NCBI RefSeq assembly: GCF_019565455.1
Contig: NZ_CP067377.1
Span: 1,364,001 to 1,428,000 of the forward strand
Source of the DNA: Flavobacterium oreochromis
Lineage (GTDB): Bacteria > Bacteroidota > Bacteroidia > Flavobacteriales > Flavobacteriaceae
Direction of reading: 5' to 3'
DNA: 64,000 bases
Numbering within the stretch: the stretch's first letter is position 1; each line of letters starts with the position of its first letter. The position numbers and the translations under genes were made by a program. The notes beneath the pieces are model-generated. The model was not told the DNA's origin and made no database searches. It saw only the letters and a list, made by a program, of their open reading frames with translations. Shown one piece after another: positions 20,646-30,105 of this stretch.

Positions 20646-23600
20646 TTATTCTTTGATAAAGCGTTTAGTAACTGTTAAATTTAGATCCGTAACTTCTAAT
20701 ATGTAGTTTCCAGTTCTGCAGTTAGTTACATTTATTTTTTCATTTTCTACTTTTCCTTCTAATACTGTTTGACCAACTAGGTTATACACTCTATAAGTTG
20801 CTTGCTCAGAAGCACCTTGAATAGTCAAGATATCAGAAGTTGGAATAGGATATATTGCAATATCTAATTTTGAAATATTTCTTTCATTTTCTTTTGCAGA
20901 AGAAGTGATATTAATCGTATAATCTTCAACTTGACCATAAGGAAAAGTTTCGCAAGCAGTTGGTACTCCATTATATTTCATAGAAACTCTCATTCTTGTT
21001 GCCCCTAAACTAGCAGTTGTTGGAATTGTAAAAGAGCCAGCAACAGATGTTGTTTTTGAAGCTGTTTTAGTCCAAACCGTCTCACCTGTATCTGCAAAGT
21101 CACCATCTTGGTTATAATCAATGTAAACAGCATAACCTTCAGGGTAAATTGTAGAAGTCCAAGAAGGAGTAATTGTTATAGTTTGAACAGTACCTTTTGC
21201 AGCAGAAGTTGATTTTGTTGTAAAATTTTCATATCCAATAGTCCCTGTTGAACTATTATTAATTGATCCCATTACAACTTTACCTATCTTTTCGTCAGAA
21301 GTGCTGTTCCCTTGTGATGTACAATAAGTAAATGAATTGGAAGAAGTGGTTACACTAATAATATTACTAGCATTAGAAACATTACCAGCTGCATCTTTAG
21401 CTTTTACGGTAAATGAATAGGTTGTAGAGGCAGTTAATCCGGTTACACTGTAAGTAGTAGAACTGGTAGAACCTACTAGAGTAGCTCCTTGGTAAACATC
21501 GTATCCTGTAACTCCTACGTTATCAGATGCGCCACTCCAAGATAAATTAGTTGAAGTAGCGGTTGTGCCAGAAGCACTTAATGTAGGAGCTGTAGGAGCT
21601 GTAGTGTCAGCTGCTGGAGCAGACGTTGTAACGTTTGTTATATTACTAGCATTAGAAATATTGCCAGCTGCATCTTTAGCTTTTACAGTAAATGAATAGG
21701 TTGTAGAAGCAGTTAACCCTGTTACATTATAAGTGGTAGAAGCGGTAGATCCAATTAGAGTAGATCCTTGATATACATCATATGCTGTTACACCTACATT
21801 GTCTGTTGAAGCGGTCCAAGATAAGTTGGTTGTTGTTTGTGTGGTTCCAGAAGCTGTTAGAGTAGTAGGGGCTGTAGGAGCTGTAGTGTCAGATGAGCCT
21901 GTTGTAACGGTAATGTTAGCATTGTTAACATCAAAGAAGATGTGGTTAGACCCTTTTACCATAATTCTACCTTTAGTAGTAGCAATATTAGGGATTGTTA
22001 CATTTTCTGTACCATCATTTGGCGTTTCAGTTAATATAGCTGTCCAAGTAGCACCATTATCTGTTGACCATAATATGTCTACATTAGCACAGTTAACTCC
22101 ATTGGCAGTTGTACCAGCTACATTCCAAGTTACTGCTTGTGTAGTTCCTCCTGTATAAGAAGTCGTACTTCCTTGAGAGGTAATAGCAAAAGGTCCAGCA
22201 GTACCATTTACGGTTACAATCATATCATCTGAGTTATTAGCAGAACCTCCTGCTCTGTTGTCACGAACAGTAAAACGGAAATTCATTGTTCTAGCCACAG
22301 ATGGTAATGCTTCTACTAAAATATCTGTCCCTTGAGTAGTAGTAGCTCCAGTTAAAATTGAAGCTATTTGAGGGAAGTATCTTGACGGAGAAGTTGTAGG
22401 GTTATAAGATCTGAATATAGGACCAGCAGTTTTAGTAGTGCTAGCCGCAGAACTAGCGCCGCTTTGTGTAGCAGTAGCACTGTCAAACTGTTCCCATATA
22501 TAAGTTAAAGCGTCTCCATTAGCATCTGTACCTGTACCTGTAAGTATAAAAGGAGTGCTTTTAGGAATAGTAAAATCTAGACCAGCGTTTGCAGTTGGTA
22601 TTGCATTGCCAGTTGCTGTGTTTACGGAACAAGTTTTTGATTTTACATTGTTTGTTACTTGTTGAATGCTATAAGCATGGAAATAAGCGTCTGAATGCGG
22701 TTGTACGTCTTGAGAAGTAATACCTGCATATCCCATGATGGTAGATCCAGATCCAGGCTCCATATTAGCTCCGCTTCTTTCCGTACTATGGGAATGAGTG
22801 TGATTAGCACCAAATTGATGTCCCATTTCATGAGCAACAAAGTCAATGTCAAAATTATCTCCTGAAGGAATCCCGTCATTAGGTGAGGTGTATCCAGAAC
22901 CTTTGTTCTTATCTGTTGTGCTTGAGGTATCATCTACACAAATACATCCAATGCACCCAGCGTTACCGCCACCGCCTGTAGCACCAAAAAGATGTCCTAT
23001 GTCGTAAGCTGCATTACCAATTGTATTCGTTAGATTATTTTGTAGTTCTGTATTCCAAGCACCTCCTGCACCTGTAGATGCTACTGAATAAGGATCAGTA
23101 GAAGCATTAGTATAGATAAGAACGTCATTGTTAGCAATTAGATTCATTCTAACATTAAAATCTTTTTCAAAAACACCATTTACGCGAGTCATTGTTGCAT
23201 TCATAGCGGCTAATGCTTGTGCTCTGGTGCCTCCAAAATAAGCGGTGTATTCTCCTGTTACAGATAACGCCAATCGGAAAGTTCTTAAAACGGCATCATC
23301 TGCATTAGGGCGTAAATTTGATCCTGAAGTTCTAAGGTTGGGTTCAATTTTATCAATTACTTTGCATTCAAAAGCATTTAAATCTTGTTTTTTGTCTGCT
23401 TTTTTATAAACGGAATAGGTTTTTAAATCTTTTGAGTACGGCTCTATGAAGGATGCAGATTTTCCTGCGCTTAATGTCATTGATTTAAATCCTAGCGGAG
23501 ACATACTAAAATAAGCTGTTGCTGTTGGGTTATCAATCCCTATCCCGATATAAGATCGAATTTCAGGATATTTAGCCTGTAAGATAGGATCCATGTTAGA

Positions 23601-23870
23601 GTTTTCATAAACTCTAAATTTTTCTAGATTACCTTCAGAATTTGGAAGAGAAATAATTGTTGCTGCAGAAGAACGACTAAATCGATTAGAAGATTTAGAT
23701 AATTGTTCTTTGATTAAATCAACATTTAAGTCAAATAGATTCTTTTCAGGAAGTTGTATTTTACGCTCTAATACATTTCTGTGGTTAGCATTTGTACGTT
23801 TCCACATGCCATCTTGAGCCAATACAACCCCAGTTGCCAATAAGGCAATTGAAAGTAGTTTCTTTTTCAT
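20646..23870 (-). CDS. Secreted reprolysin-like zinc metalloprotease with FN3, GEVED and type IX sorting domains
   Basis: An intact 1074-residue protein. After a signal peptide (MKKKLLSIALLATGVVLAQ) and a propeptide, the catalytic domain (about 195-410) has the extended zinc motif VAHEMGHQFGANHTH and a downstream Met-turn-like TIMGYAGI. Two near-identical fibronectin type III domains (about 665-850, each with GLTASTTYSFTVKAKDAAGN) follow. A GEVED-type domain (YAVYIDYNQDGDF, then YGQVEDYTIN) comes next, and then a C-terminal type A type IX secretion signal (YPIPTSDIL to KRFIKE). It is exported by T9SS and may degrade host or environmental protein. Confidence 0.93.
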   Translation of the reverse strand: MKKKLLSIALLATGVVLAQDGMWKRTNANHRNVLERKIQLPEKNLFDLNVDLIKEQLSKSSNRFSRSSAATIISLPNSEGNLEKFRVYENSNMDPILQAKYPEIRSYIGIGIDNPTATAYFSMSPLGFKSMTLSAGKSASFIEPYSKDLKTYSVYKKADKKQDLNAFECKVIDKIEPNLRTSGSNLRPNADDAVLRTFRLALSVTGEYTAYFGGTRAQALAAMNATMTRVNGVFEKDFNVRMNLIANNDVLIYTNASTDPYSVASTGAGGAWNTELQNNLTNTIGNAAYDIGHLFGATGGGGNAGCIGCICVDDTSSTTDKNKGSGYTSPNDGIPSGDNFDIDFVAHEMGHQFGANHTHSHSTERSGANMEPGSGSTIMGYAGITSQDVQPHSDAYFHAYSIQQVTNNVKSKTCSVNTATGNAIPTANAGLDFTIPKSTPFILTGTGTDANGDALTYIWEQFDSATATQSGASSAASTTKTAGPIFRSYNPTTSPSRYFPQIASILTGATTTQGTDILVEALPSVARTMNFRFTVRDNRAGGSANNSDDMIVTVNGTAGPFAITSQGSTTSYTGGTTQAVTWNVAGTTANGVNCANVDILWSTDNGATWTAILTETPNDGTENVTIPNIATTKGRIMVKGSNHIFFDVNNANITVTTGSSDTTAPTAPTTLTASGTTQTTTNLSWTASTDNVGVTAYDVYQGSTLIGSTASTTYNVTGLTASTTYSFTVKAKDAAGNISNASNITNVTTSAPAADTTAPTAPTLSASGTTATSTNLSWSGASDNVGVTGYDVYQGATLVGSTSSTTYSVTGLTASTTYSFTVKAKDAAGNVSNASNIISVTTSSNSFTYCTSQGNSTSDEKIGKVVMGSINNSSTGTIGYENFTTKSTSAAKGTVQTITITPSWTSTIYPEGYAVYIDYNQDGDFADTGETVWTKTASKTTSVAGSFTIPTTASLGATRMRVSMKYNGVPTACETFPYGQVEDYTINITSSAKENERNISKLDIAIYPIPTSDILTIQGASEQATYRVYNLVGQTVLEGKVENEKINVTNCRTGNYILEVTDLNLTVTKRFIKE

Positions 23871-24030
23871 TTTTATTGGTTGGTTGGTGTTAATAATGGC
23901 TGCGAATATATTTATATTTTTTTAATAAAATGAAATAAATTATAACAAATTCTATTAAAAAAAATAATTTAATATATATATACTGTAAAATATTAGTGAA
24001 AATATTTCTAAATCTTTTGTTTTTTTAATA

Positions 24031-24060
24031 AAAAAAGCCGCTTTTAAAAGCGGCTTTTTC
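24031..24060. terminator. Hairpin terminator downstream of tyrS
   Basis: The perfect inverted repeat AAAAAGCCGCTTTT / AAAAGCGGCTTTTT follows the tyrS stop (24079, minus strand) within 20 bp. Confidence 0.8.
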
Positions 24061-24078
24061 TCAATTAAAATGTTCTAT

Positions 24079-25388
24079 TTAGTTGATTTTTATAACAAAG
24101 TAGTTCTTTTTTCCTCTTTGTAATAATACGAATTGATTATTGATAAGGTCTTTTGTCTCTAGAATAAATTCTTCTGTTACTTTTTCTCTATTAATAGAAA
24201 TTGAATTTTCTGTTAATGCTCTGCGTGCTTCACCATTTGATTTTAAAAAACCAGTTTTAGCATTTAGAACGTCTACTATATTGATACCTTCTTCAATATC
24301 CGTTCTTGAGATTATTGCTTGTGGAACTCCTTCAAAAACTTCTAGAAAAGTTTCAGAATCTAAATTTTTAAATCTTCTGAAGTTGAGTTTCCAAACAAGA
24401 TGTTAGAAGCAGCAATGCTTTTTTCTAAAGCCTCTTTACTATGTACAAAGGTCGTTACTTCTTCAGCTAATTTACGTTGTAATACCCTTAAATTAGGAGC
24501 CTGACGATGTTCTTCAATAAGACTATTTATAGTCTCTTCATTTAAGAAAGTAAATATTTTAATATATTTTTCAGCATCAACATCCGTAGTGTTTAACCAA
24601 AATTGGTAGAATTTATATACCGAAGTTTTGTCAGCCGTTAACCAGATATTACCTCCTTCCGTTTTTCCAAATTTAGATCCATCAGCTTTTGTAATTAAAG
24701 GACAAGTTAAGGCATAAGCTTTAGCTCCTTCTTCCTCTGTATCTACATTCATTCTACGGATTAATTCAGTACCTGTAGTAATGTTTCCCCATTGATCACT
24801 ACCTCCCATTTGAAGTTTGCAACCATAAGTTTTGTGTAAGTGGTAAAAATCGTATCCTTGAATTAATTGGTAAGTAAATTCAGTAAAAGACATTCCATCT
24901 CCTGTTTCGCCTGATAAACGTTTTTTAACAGAATCCTTAGCCATCATATAGTTAACCGTAATGCGTTTTCCTACATTTCGAGCAAAGTCTATGAATGAAA
25001 AAGTTTTCATCCAGTCATAATTATTTACTAATACAGGAGCATTAGCGTCAGTAGCTTCAAAATCAAGATATTTAGATAAAACTGACTTAATGCCTTCAAC
25101 ATTTTTAGAAAGGCTTTCTTCATCTAATAGATTACGTTCGTTACTTTTTCCAGATGGATCTCCAATCATTCCTGTCGCACCACCTACTAACGCAAATGGT
25201 TTATGACCAAAGTTGCGTAAGTGTACTAATAAAATGATAGGAACTAAGCTTCCTATATGTAGTGAATCAGATGTTGGGTCAAATCCTATATATGTTGCCG
25301 TGCTTTCTTTTAACAATTGTTCTTCTGTTCCAGGCATCATATCGTGTACCAGTCCACGCCATTGTAATTCAGCAATTAAGTTTTTCAT
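24079..25388 (-). CDS. tyrS: Tyrosyl-tRNA synthetase
   Basis: A class I aminoacyl-tRNA synthetase with the HIGH-type motif in [10 protein letters not shown] and the KMSKS-type motif in [34 protein letters not shown] is the tyrosine-binding region (shown only to locate it, about residues 178-201). A C-terminal S4-like domain ([16 protein letters not shown]) is reached after a frame break near 24362 (one A missing before LDSETF). The repaired length is about 436 residues. The gene has its own promoter and its 5' side faces the first tracrRNA copy. Confidence 0.95.
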
Positions 25389-25405
25389 TATTCAAAAAAT
25401 TTTTG

Positions 25406-25436
25406 CAAAGATAAGTTTTTAGAATTTAGATTGAAG
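25406..25436 (-). promoter_or_regulatory. tyrS promoter
   Basis: The minus strand reads TATCTTTG (positions 25413-25406), matching TAnnTTTG, with a TTC about 19 bases upstream as a weak -33 element. The predicted transcript would start about 12 bp before the tyrS start codon. Confidence 0.45.
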
Positions 25437-25473
25437 AATTCAGAAATTAGATTTTTAAGCTACTTATTAATCT

Positions 25474-25500
25474 TTAAAAAAGTCCTACCGAAGTAGGATT
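25474..25500 (-). terminator. Hairpin terminator beyond tracrRNA copy 1
   Basis: On the minus strand, TCCTAC TTCG GTAGGA is followed by a T run. It lies downstream of tracrRNA copy 1 and upstream of the tyrS promoter, isolating the two. The second tracrRNA copy lacks this element because the IS1380 end lies there. Confidence 0.65.
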
Positions 25501-25686
25501 AAAGATTTATAATCTATATAAAAAATAAATCCCACGGAGTACGCGGGATTTTAGATTTCTCTACGGCATATAGCCTTATTGTGATAAGATTAAAGATTAG
25601 AATAATTTTATCTGATACAAACTTAAATAAAAAAATTATAAAGTATATGGTTTTCCGTGTTTTATAAAAAAATGTTTTTTTATATT
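25496..25686. repeat. Direct repeat copy A (tracrRNA gene and promoter), left boundary of the island
   Basis: This block recurs at 37456-37637. The copies begin at GGATTAAAGATTT and end at TTTTTTTATATT. They differ by a 10-base insertion (ATAATCTATA-like) here, an A-run of 7 versus 9, and one G/A change (CCGTG versus CCGTA). Right of this copy the IS5-family element begins immediately; right of the other copy is cas9. Confidence 0.9.
25518..25612 (-). ncRNA. tracrRNA, copy 1 (orphan, 12 kb from cas9)
   Basis: The minus strand holds an anti-repeat (25606-25578) whose 15-nt core is perfectly complementary to repeat positions 11-25 (GATTAAAGATTAGAA). TTGTG at repeat positions 2-6 also pairs, across a two-base bulge. 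It is followed by AAGGCTATATGCC (nexus-like hairpin) and a terminator hairpin at 25551-25527 (AAATCCCGCG / CGTGGGATTT) with a T-rich tail. A TAAGTTTG promoter box (minus strand 25625-25618) sets the start near 25612. This is the usual layout of a type II-C tracrRNA. Boundaries are predicted, not mapped. Confidence 0.85.
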
Positions 25687-26598
25687 GAGCTGATTTAAAC
25701 TTTTAGCAAAATTAAGGCGAATGCTAAATAATGCCAATTTAACCAGTGTTTATCACTTTTGTCAAAACGAATTAAAAGTGTTTTAAAGCTATCTAACCAA
25801 GCAAAACATCTTTCATTAACAAATATTTTTTGATAAATAGCGCTATTGTAAAAACGTTTTTTTCTCGTTTTTTGGTTTTTCTATTTCTGCTATTTTCCTT
25901 TATGTTTGGTAAAACATTCCTGCGCATTAAAGCTCTTCTAAACTTCTTACTATCAAAACCTTTATCTGAATTTAAGATACTGTTTTGAAGATAAATCCCT
26001 TTGAGTTTTAAGTCTTTTACCTTTTTTGAAAATTGAGGAACGATACAAAACAAATCATTATGGTTGCCTTTTAAAATAGTTCCTATTGCTATTGGAATTC
26101 TCCTACCATCAGTCATAATTAAAACATTAGAAGTTTTACCTTTTTTTCGATATTGATATTCTGAACTTTCAGCTGCTTTTTTGACTAAACTATGGGTTCC
26201 ATCGAGGTTCAATTTTTCGGTATCAAGCTTATCCTTTTTATTTCTAAATACGTGCTAAACATTTGTTCAAAAACACCTTGCTTACACCATTTTCTATAAA
26301 AATAGTAAACTGTTTGCCAAGAAAAAGGAACTTTAAAACTTTCTATATCAACAAATAAGGAATCCCACTGACATCCTGTTTTTAATTTATGAACAATACA
26401 TTTAAAAATATCTAGTGAGTTGAAACTACGGGGAAAGCCTCTTTTATTTTTAGGAATAAAGGGCAAAATATAGTTTTCTAATTCGTTTTTTGTTAATTTT
26501 GAAAGTGAGCAATTCATCTTTTTGTAACTTGTTGATTAGTAAATATAAATTACATTTTTTGAATTGCTTTTTTATTTTTAAAAAGTTTAAATCACTTC
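25687..26598 (-). mobile_element. IS5-family insertion sequence
   Basis: The ends are GAGCTGATTTAAACTTTT at 25687 and the inverted GAAGTGATTTAAACTTTT reading in from 26598, sharing the 14-base core TGATTTAAACTTTT. They enclose a single transposase gene on the minus strand. No target-site duplication is visible: the flanks are tatatt on the left and atcttg on the right. The left edge abuts tracrRNA repeat copy A; the right edge cuts into the IS1182-type remnant. Confidence 0.8.
25695..26517 (-). CDS. IS5-family transposase
   Basis: Repaired, it is a DDE transposase of about 272 residues. The N-terminal DUF4096-like domain (FNSLDIFKCIVHKLKTGCQW, then SWQTVYYFYRKWCK) is followed by the first Asp in LNLDGTHS and the second in NSDKGFDS. 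The C-terminal tail runs FVNERCFAWLDSFKTLLIRF. Two breaks, near 26212 and 25855, are each repaired by one A in an A run, the same error class as in essential genes, so the transposase may be intact in reality. Confidence 0.8.
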
Positions 26599-27143
26599 AT
26601 CTTGAAAAAATTGGATTTACGCCTGTTATTTTAAAAACCGAAGGCCGTCCCAGTTTCAAGACTGAAGTGTTTCTTAAAATCTATTTATACGGTTATTTAA
26701 ATGGGATACGTAGCTCGAGAAAGTTAGAAAAAGAATGCATTCGTAATATTGAAATGCAGTGGCTTTTAGCTGATATTCGCCCTAACTATCACAGCATTTC
26801 TGATTTCAGAAAAGAAAATCCTAAAGTACTCGAGAAACTCTTTAAACTATTTCTTTCTTTTTTAAAAGATGTAGATTTAATTGCTGGTGAAACCATTGCT
26901 ATTGATGGGACTAAATCTAGAGCACACAATGGCAAAAAATCGAATTTTAATCAAAAGAAAATCAATAAACACTTGGCTTATATCGACACCAAAACCCAAG
27001 AATATTTGGATGAATTAGAAAAAAATGATGAAAAAGAGAATGTAGTTAAAATCAACAATATTCAACAAAAAATAGCACGTTTACAACAAAACAAAATCAG
27101 ATATGAACTCCTTGAAAAACAACTCAAAGTGAGTGGTGAGCCT
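26599..27143 (+). pseudogene. IS1182-type transposase remnant, truncated at both ends
   Basis: The open frame carries the N-terminal DUF772-type domain (GRPSFKTEVFLKIYLYGYL, NGIRSSRKLEKEC, RPNYHSISDFRKEN) and the first Asp of the DDE triad in ETIAIDGTKSRAHN. The true N-terminus is lost at the IS5 right end and similarity stops around KVSGEP (about 27140). The catalytic C-terminal half is missing, so it is dead. Confidence 0.8.
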
Positions 27144-27190
27144 CACCCGAACTCGAAGGAGCGAACTGACGAAGTAAATAAGCACCATAG

Positions 27191-27328
27191 AATTCCCATA
27201 GTGAGTGGATGGAATGCAATCGGTTCCGTTCAACAGAGGTTTACTTCACTGAGTTTCTATTTTGTTTTGGTGTTCAGTGATTACAATTCATTGTTCGTGC
27301 TTCGCACGCAACGAAACCTTAGCTGTTA
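27191..27328. repeat. 138-bp repeat R1 adjoining the DUF4062 unit
   Basis: Matches 28827-28964 with only about three differences over 138 bp. Both copies end exactly at ...AACCTTAGCTGTTA, after which the sequence becomes specific to the neighbouring gene unit. On the minus strand it can fold: GGTTTCGTT pairs with AACGGAACC, CACTGA with TCAGTG, and GTGC with GCAC. Its position just outside a unit end resembles an integron attC site. Confidence 0.85.
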
Positions 27329-27340
27329 TGTGGCGTTTTT

Positions 27341-28521
27341 CTAACCTTCAGCAGATCCATCTTCGTTTTCAAATAATTGTCTGTTCGTGATAAATTCTTG
27401 TTGAAGTTTGTCTAAATATTCTCTATAGTCTTCACGATGGTACCTAACAATCATTAGCCCACCTCTCATTTCTGATAATGCATCAAAAATTATATTTTTG
27501 TTTCCGTTGGTAAATTGTTGAATGCTTCAAATTCTAAAGCCAATTCGTCAAGATAATCTCTTCCAAATCTAATTCCATAAAATGTATTGTCAGATTTAAT
27601 CATCAATGTTCTGTATCTCAAGTGTCTATTTGAGTTTGGAGCAATGTTATCTAGGTCTATTATTTGGTTTATTTCTACCTCATTACTAATGAATTTTTCC
27701 CAAGAAATAGTTCCGTTAAAAATTGGAGAGTAGTCCGTTAAACGCACATTTCGCAAGAAATCAACTAGTCGTCTAAACCTAACTACACCTCTTGCAACTT
27801 CTCTCTCATTAGTATTTCCAATACTGGCAAGAATGGCAGTTTTTAAGTCTTCAAATTGATTTGATAAAATATCAATTCGTTTAAATTCTAATTGCTTACT
27901 TCTACTTTCATTTAATAGCCTTTGAAAAAGTCCTGCCCATTGTTTCTTTAATGTTTGTTCTATATCCTCAAATTTACCAAAAGTGTTAATACTGTTTCCT
28001 CTTGTTCTATGCCTAAGAAAATTGATAAATTCAAATATAAATTCAGCAGTTTCAGGTTTGTCAATTGATGGAAATTCAATGTCTTTCAAGATGGGTTTTG
28101 ACTTGTTTTTTTCATAAAGTTCGTGGTCGTTCCAAAGTCTATTGTCAATAAATGTAAAAATTGGAATTTCAATTTCAACTGCTTTTAAAACTTCTAATTG
28201 TGTTACTGAAATATTTTCTTTTTTCTTTAAGTGGTCGACACTTTTTGATTTTTCAAGCAATGCGTCAAAGTCAACTTTTGAAATTGCTTCTGGAATCGCT
28301 TTTCCACCAAATCTTGAACCTACAATTAGAATAATCAAATCGCAAGTGCCAATTTCTTCTATGCAAGATGTATGAGTATGTATCCTTGGGTCATATAGAA
28401 TATCATTATAATCACTCATAATGGGTTCGTAACCCATTTCTTGAATGAACGTCCTTATTTGCCCTCTAATTGGTGCTAAGTCAAAACAAGTTGACGATAC
28501 AAAAACTCTTAGTGATGCCAT
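27341..28521 (-). CDS. DUF4062 domain protein
   Basis: The N-terminal ~130 residues are a DUF4062 domain (SLRVFVSSTCFDLAPIR, then DLIILIVGSRFG), a TIR/SLOG-like Rossmann fold often seen in STAND-type or defence-associated proteins. No P-loop ATPase follows; the remainder is helical. The frame breaks near 27507 (one A missing after PTETK); the repaired tail continues IIFDALSEMRGG to a stop at 27341, giving about 393 residues. Inverted ends TTATGTGG (27326-27333) and CCACATAA (28569-28576) bracket the gene. A defence role is possible but not shown. Confidence 0.7.
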
Positions 28522-28578
28522 ATTCTTTATTATTGTTTATTGTCGGTTTGTCTGTCGTCTTAAAAATACCACATAATG

Positions 28579-28826
28579 TCAGTCTGTGAAAAAACTTCAC
28601 AAACCCTGTCAAATATAGCCAAAATAGTTTGTTAAAAAAATCGAGTTTTCGTATTTTTAAAATACAACATATCCAAGGAATCTCGCGTAATCAGTTACAT
28701 TTGTCCAGCTTAGAAGACAAGTATTGATACCCAGTATCAAAGGAAAACACTCAAAAACTTCCGAAATACAGACTTCAAAAAAGAGGCACAGAGTGCCTCT
28801 TGTATATCATTAAACTTTTAGTTCGA
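28579..28826. other. Non-coding stretch between DUF4062 unit and repeat R2
   Basis: About 250 bp with no supported gene. It holds the terminator hairpin at 28776-28800; otherwise nothing recognisable, although it lies where the spacer between two cassette-like units would be. Confidence 0.5.
28776..28800 (-). terminator. Terminator downstream of the restriction-modification operon
   Basis: On the minus strand AGAGGCAC tct GTGCCTCT is followed by six T. The restriction-modification operon is transcribed towards it through repeat R2. Confidence 0.7.
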
Positions 28827-28964
28827 AATTCCCACAGTGAGTCGATGGAATGCAATCGGTTCCGTTCAACAGAGGTTTACTTCACTGAGTTTCTATTTTG
28901 TTTTGGTGTTCAGTGATTACAATTCATTGTTCGTGCTTTGCACGCAACGAAACCTTAGCTGTTA
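28827..28964. repeat. 138-bp repeat R2 adjoining the restriction-modification unit
   Basis: Second copy of the repeat at 27191-27328. It ends at GTTA, where the left inverted end of the restriction-modification unit (GTTACCTGCC, 28961-28970) begins, so the repeat edge and unit edge coincide as in the first copy. Confidence 0.85.
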
Positions 28965-28974
28965 CCTGCCGTTT

Positions 28975-30105
28975 TTATTCTTCGGGGTCGTCTATTTCGT
29001 CTGTGTCTGTATAGTTAAACTCAACTTTACTTTGTGTAATAATCTCGTCCAAAATGTTTTTGAGATAGCCCAATTTTATACTGTCAGCAAAGCGTTGGTT
29101 AAGTGTCGGAATGTTTATGACTTCTTCAATGCAGTTCATATACTTGTCCACGATAGCTGTAACCAAATAAATTTTGCTTGCGTTGTCTTTTATCTTCAAC
29201 AAAATATCGTTAGTTGTTTCGTCTGATTTGATAACGAACGTAATCGGGAACTTTTGAATTTTGTCAATGTCAAGAAAGTATTTTTTGAAGTCCAAAGTTT
29301 CTGTTACTTGAAAGAAACGCCCCAATGGTCGCATTACAAAATCAATTCCACCGTCATTGGCGTTTGTTCTTCCTGTCTTGAAAAGTTGCAGGTTTTCTTT
29401 GTTGAGTTTATCAACTTTGTAACCCCAATAAATATGTTGGTCGTGATAGTAATATTTGAGAATAGAATAGCTGACAATTTCAAAAAGTCTTGCATCAACA
29501 TTGGGTGCAAGCAGATTGCTAATAAACTCAATTACTTTTTGAGGTTCTGACTTTTCAATTTCCTGAAATTCTTCAAGAGCTTTGATGAAACGTTCAAAAG
29601 CATCCTGTTTTGTCTTAACGTATTCGTCAATGATTTCAATAATTACGCTTGCTATGTTGTATGTCGTTTTACTAATTTTTATTTTTAGCAAATGTTCGTT
29701 TATCCAATACTTGTTGGTTTCAAGGTTTCGCAAAATGGGAATAAATTCAGAAGCAGGGAAATACTTCTGAAACTCTGCGTTCATTCGGTTGTTTAAAGCG
29801 TGGTTTTGTAACTTACTTCCAAAAGGTAATTCTCTTTGTCTTGTAAATAATTTCACAAACGCTGCACCTTCATAGTCTGCGTAGCCATTTTGTTTATCAA
29901 AACCATTAGCAATGTAGTCTTCAAGAATAACATAAATCGCATACAAGTTGGCGAAACTGGAACGTGCTTTTGAGCCTTTATTTGCCGAACGGGTTTTGAA
30001 ATTCAGATATTGAATTAACTGGCTGTTATTGAAAATATCTTGGCTGTCTTTTCCGAAATGCTGTTCTAAAATTGTCTTTATGTTAGCCGTGAATGTATGT
30101 TCCAT
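28975..30105 (-). CDS. Probable type II restriction endonuclease
   Basis: 376 residues from the preferred start MEHTFTANIK at 30105, which overlaps the methyltransferase stop by 23 bp (translational coupling); an upstream start at 30156 is possible. I do not recognise a close family. The segment NDGGIDFVMRPLGRFFQVTET, around residues 257-277, has the spacing of a PD-(D/E)xK nuclease core (Asp, then Q/E-x-T/K on the next strand). The call as endonuclease rests mainly on coupling to a DNA methyltransferase. Target sequence unknown. Confidence 0.65.
   Translation of the reverse strand: MEHTFTANIKTILEQHFGKDSQDIFNNSQLIQYLNFKTRSANKGSKARSSFANLYAIYVILEDYIANGFDKQNGYADYEGAAFVKLFTRQRELPFGSKLQNHALNNRMNAEFQKYFPASEFIPILRNLETNKYWINEHLLKIKISKTTYNIASVIIEIIDEYVKTKQDAFERFIKALEEFQEIEKSEPQKVIEFISNLLAPNVDARLFEIVSYSILKYYYHDQHIYWGYKVDKLNKENLQLFKTGRTNANDGGIDFVMRPLGRFFQVTETLDFKKYFLDIDKIQKFPITFVIKSDETTNDILLKIKDNASKIYLVTAIVDKYMNCIEEVINIPTLNQRFADSIKLGYLKNILDEIITQSKVEFNYTDTDEIDDPEE

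Noticed and set aside
21799..22158. 119-codon + frame opposite the metalloprotease
   Set aside because: Shadow of the Thr/Val-rich coding sequence on the other strand.
27131..27190. C-terminal part of the IS1182 transposase continuing to 27344
   Set aside because: The frame stays open but similarity stops near KVSGEP; the rest is the 138-bp repeat read through.
28837..29226. 129-codon + frame starting in repeat R2
   Set aside because: Crosses the repeat and the antisense of the endonuclease gene; no family features.
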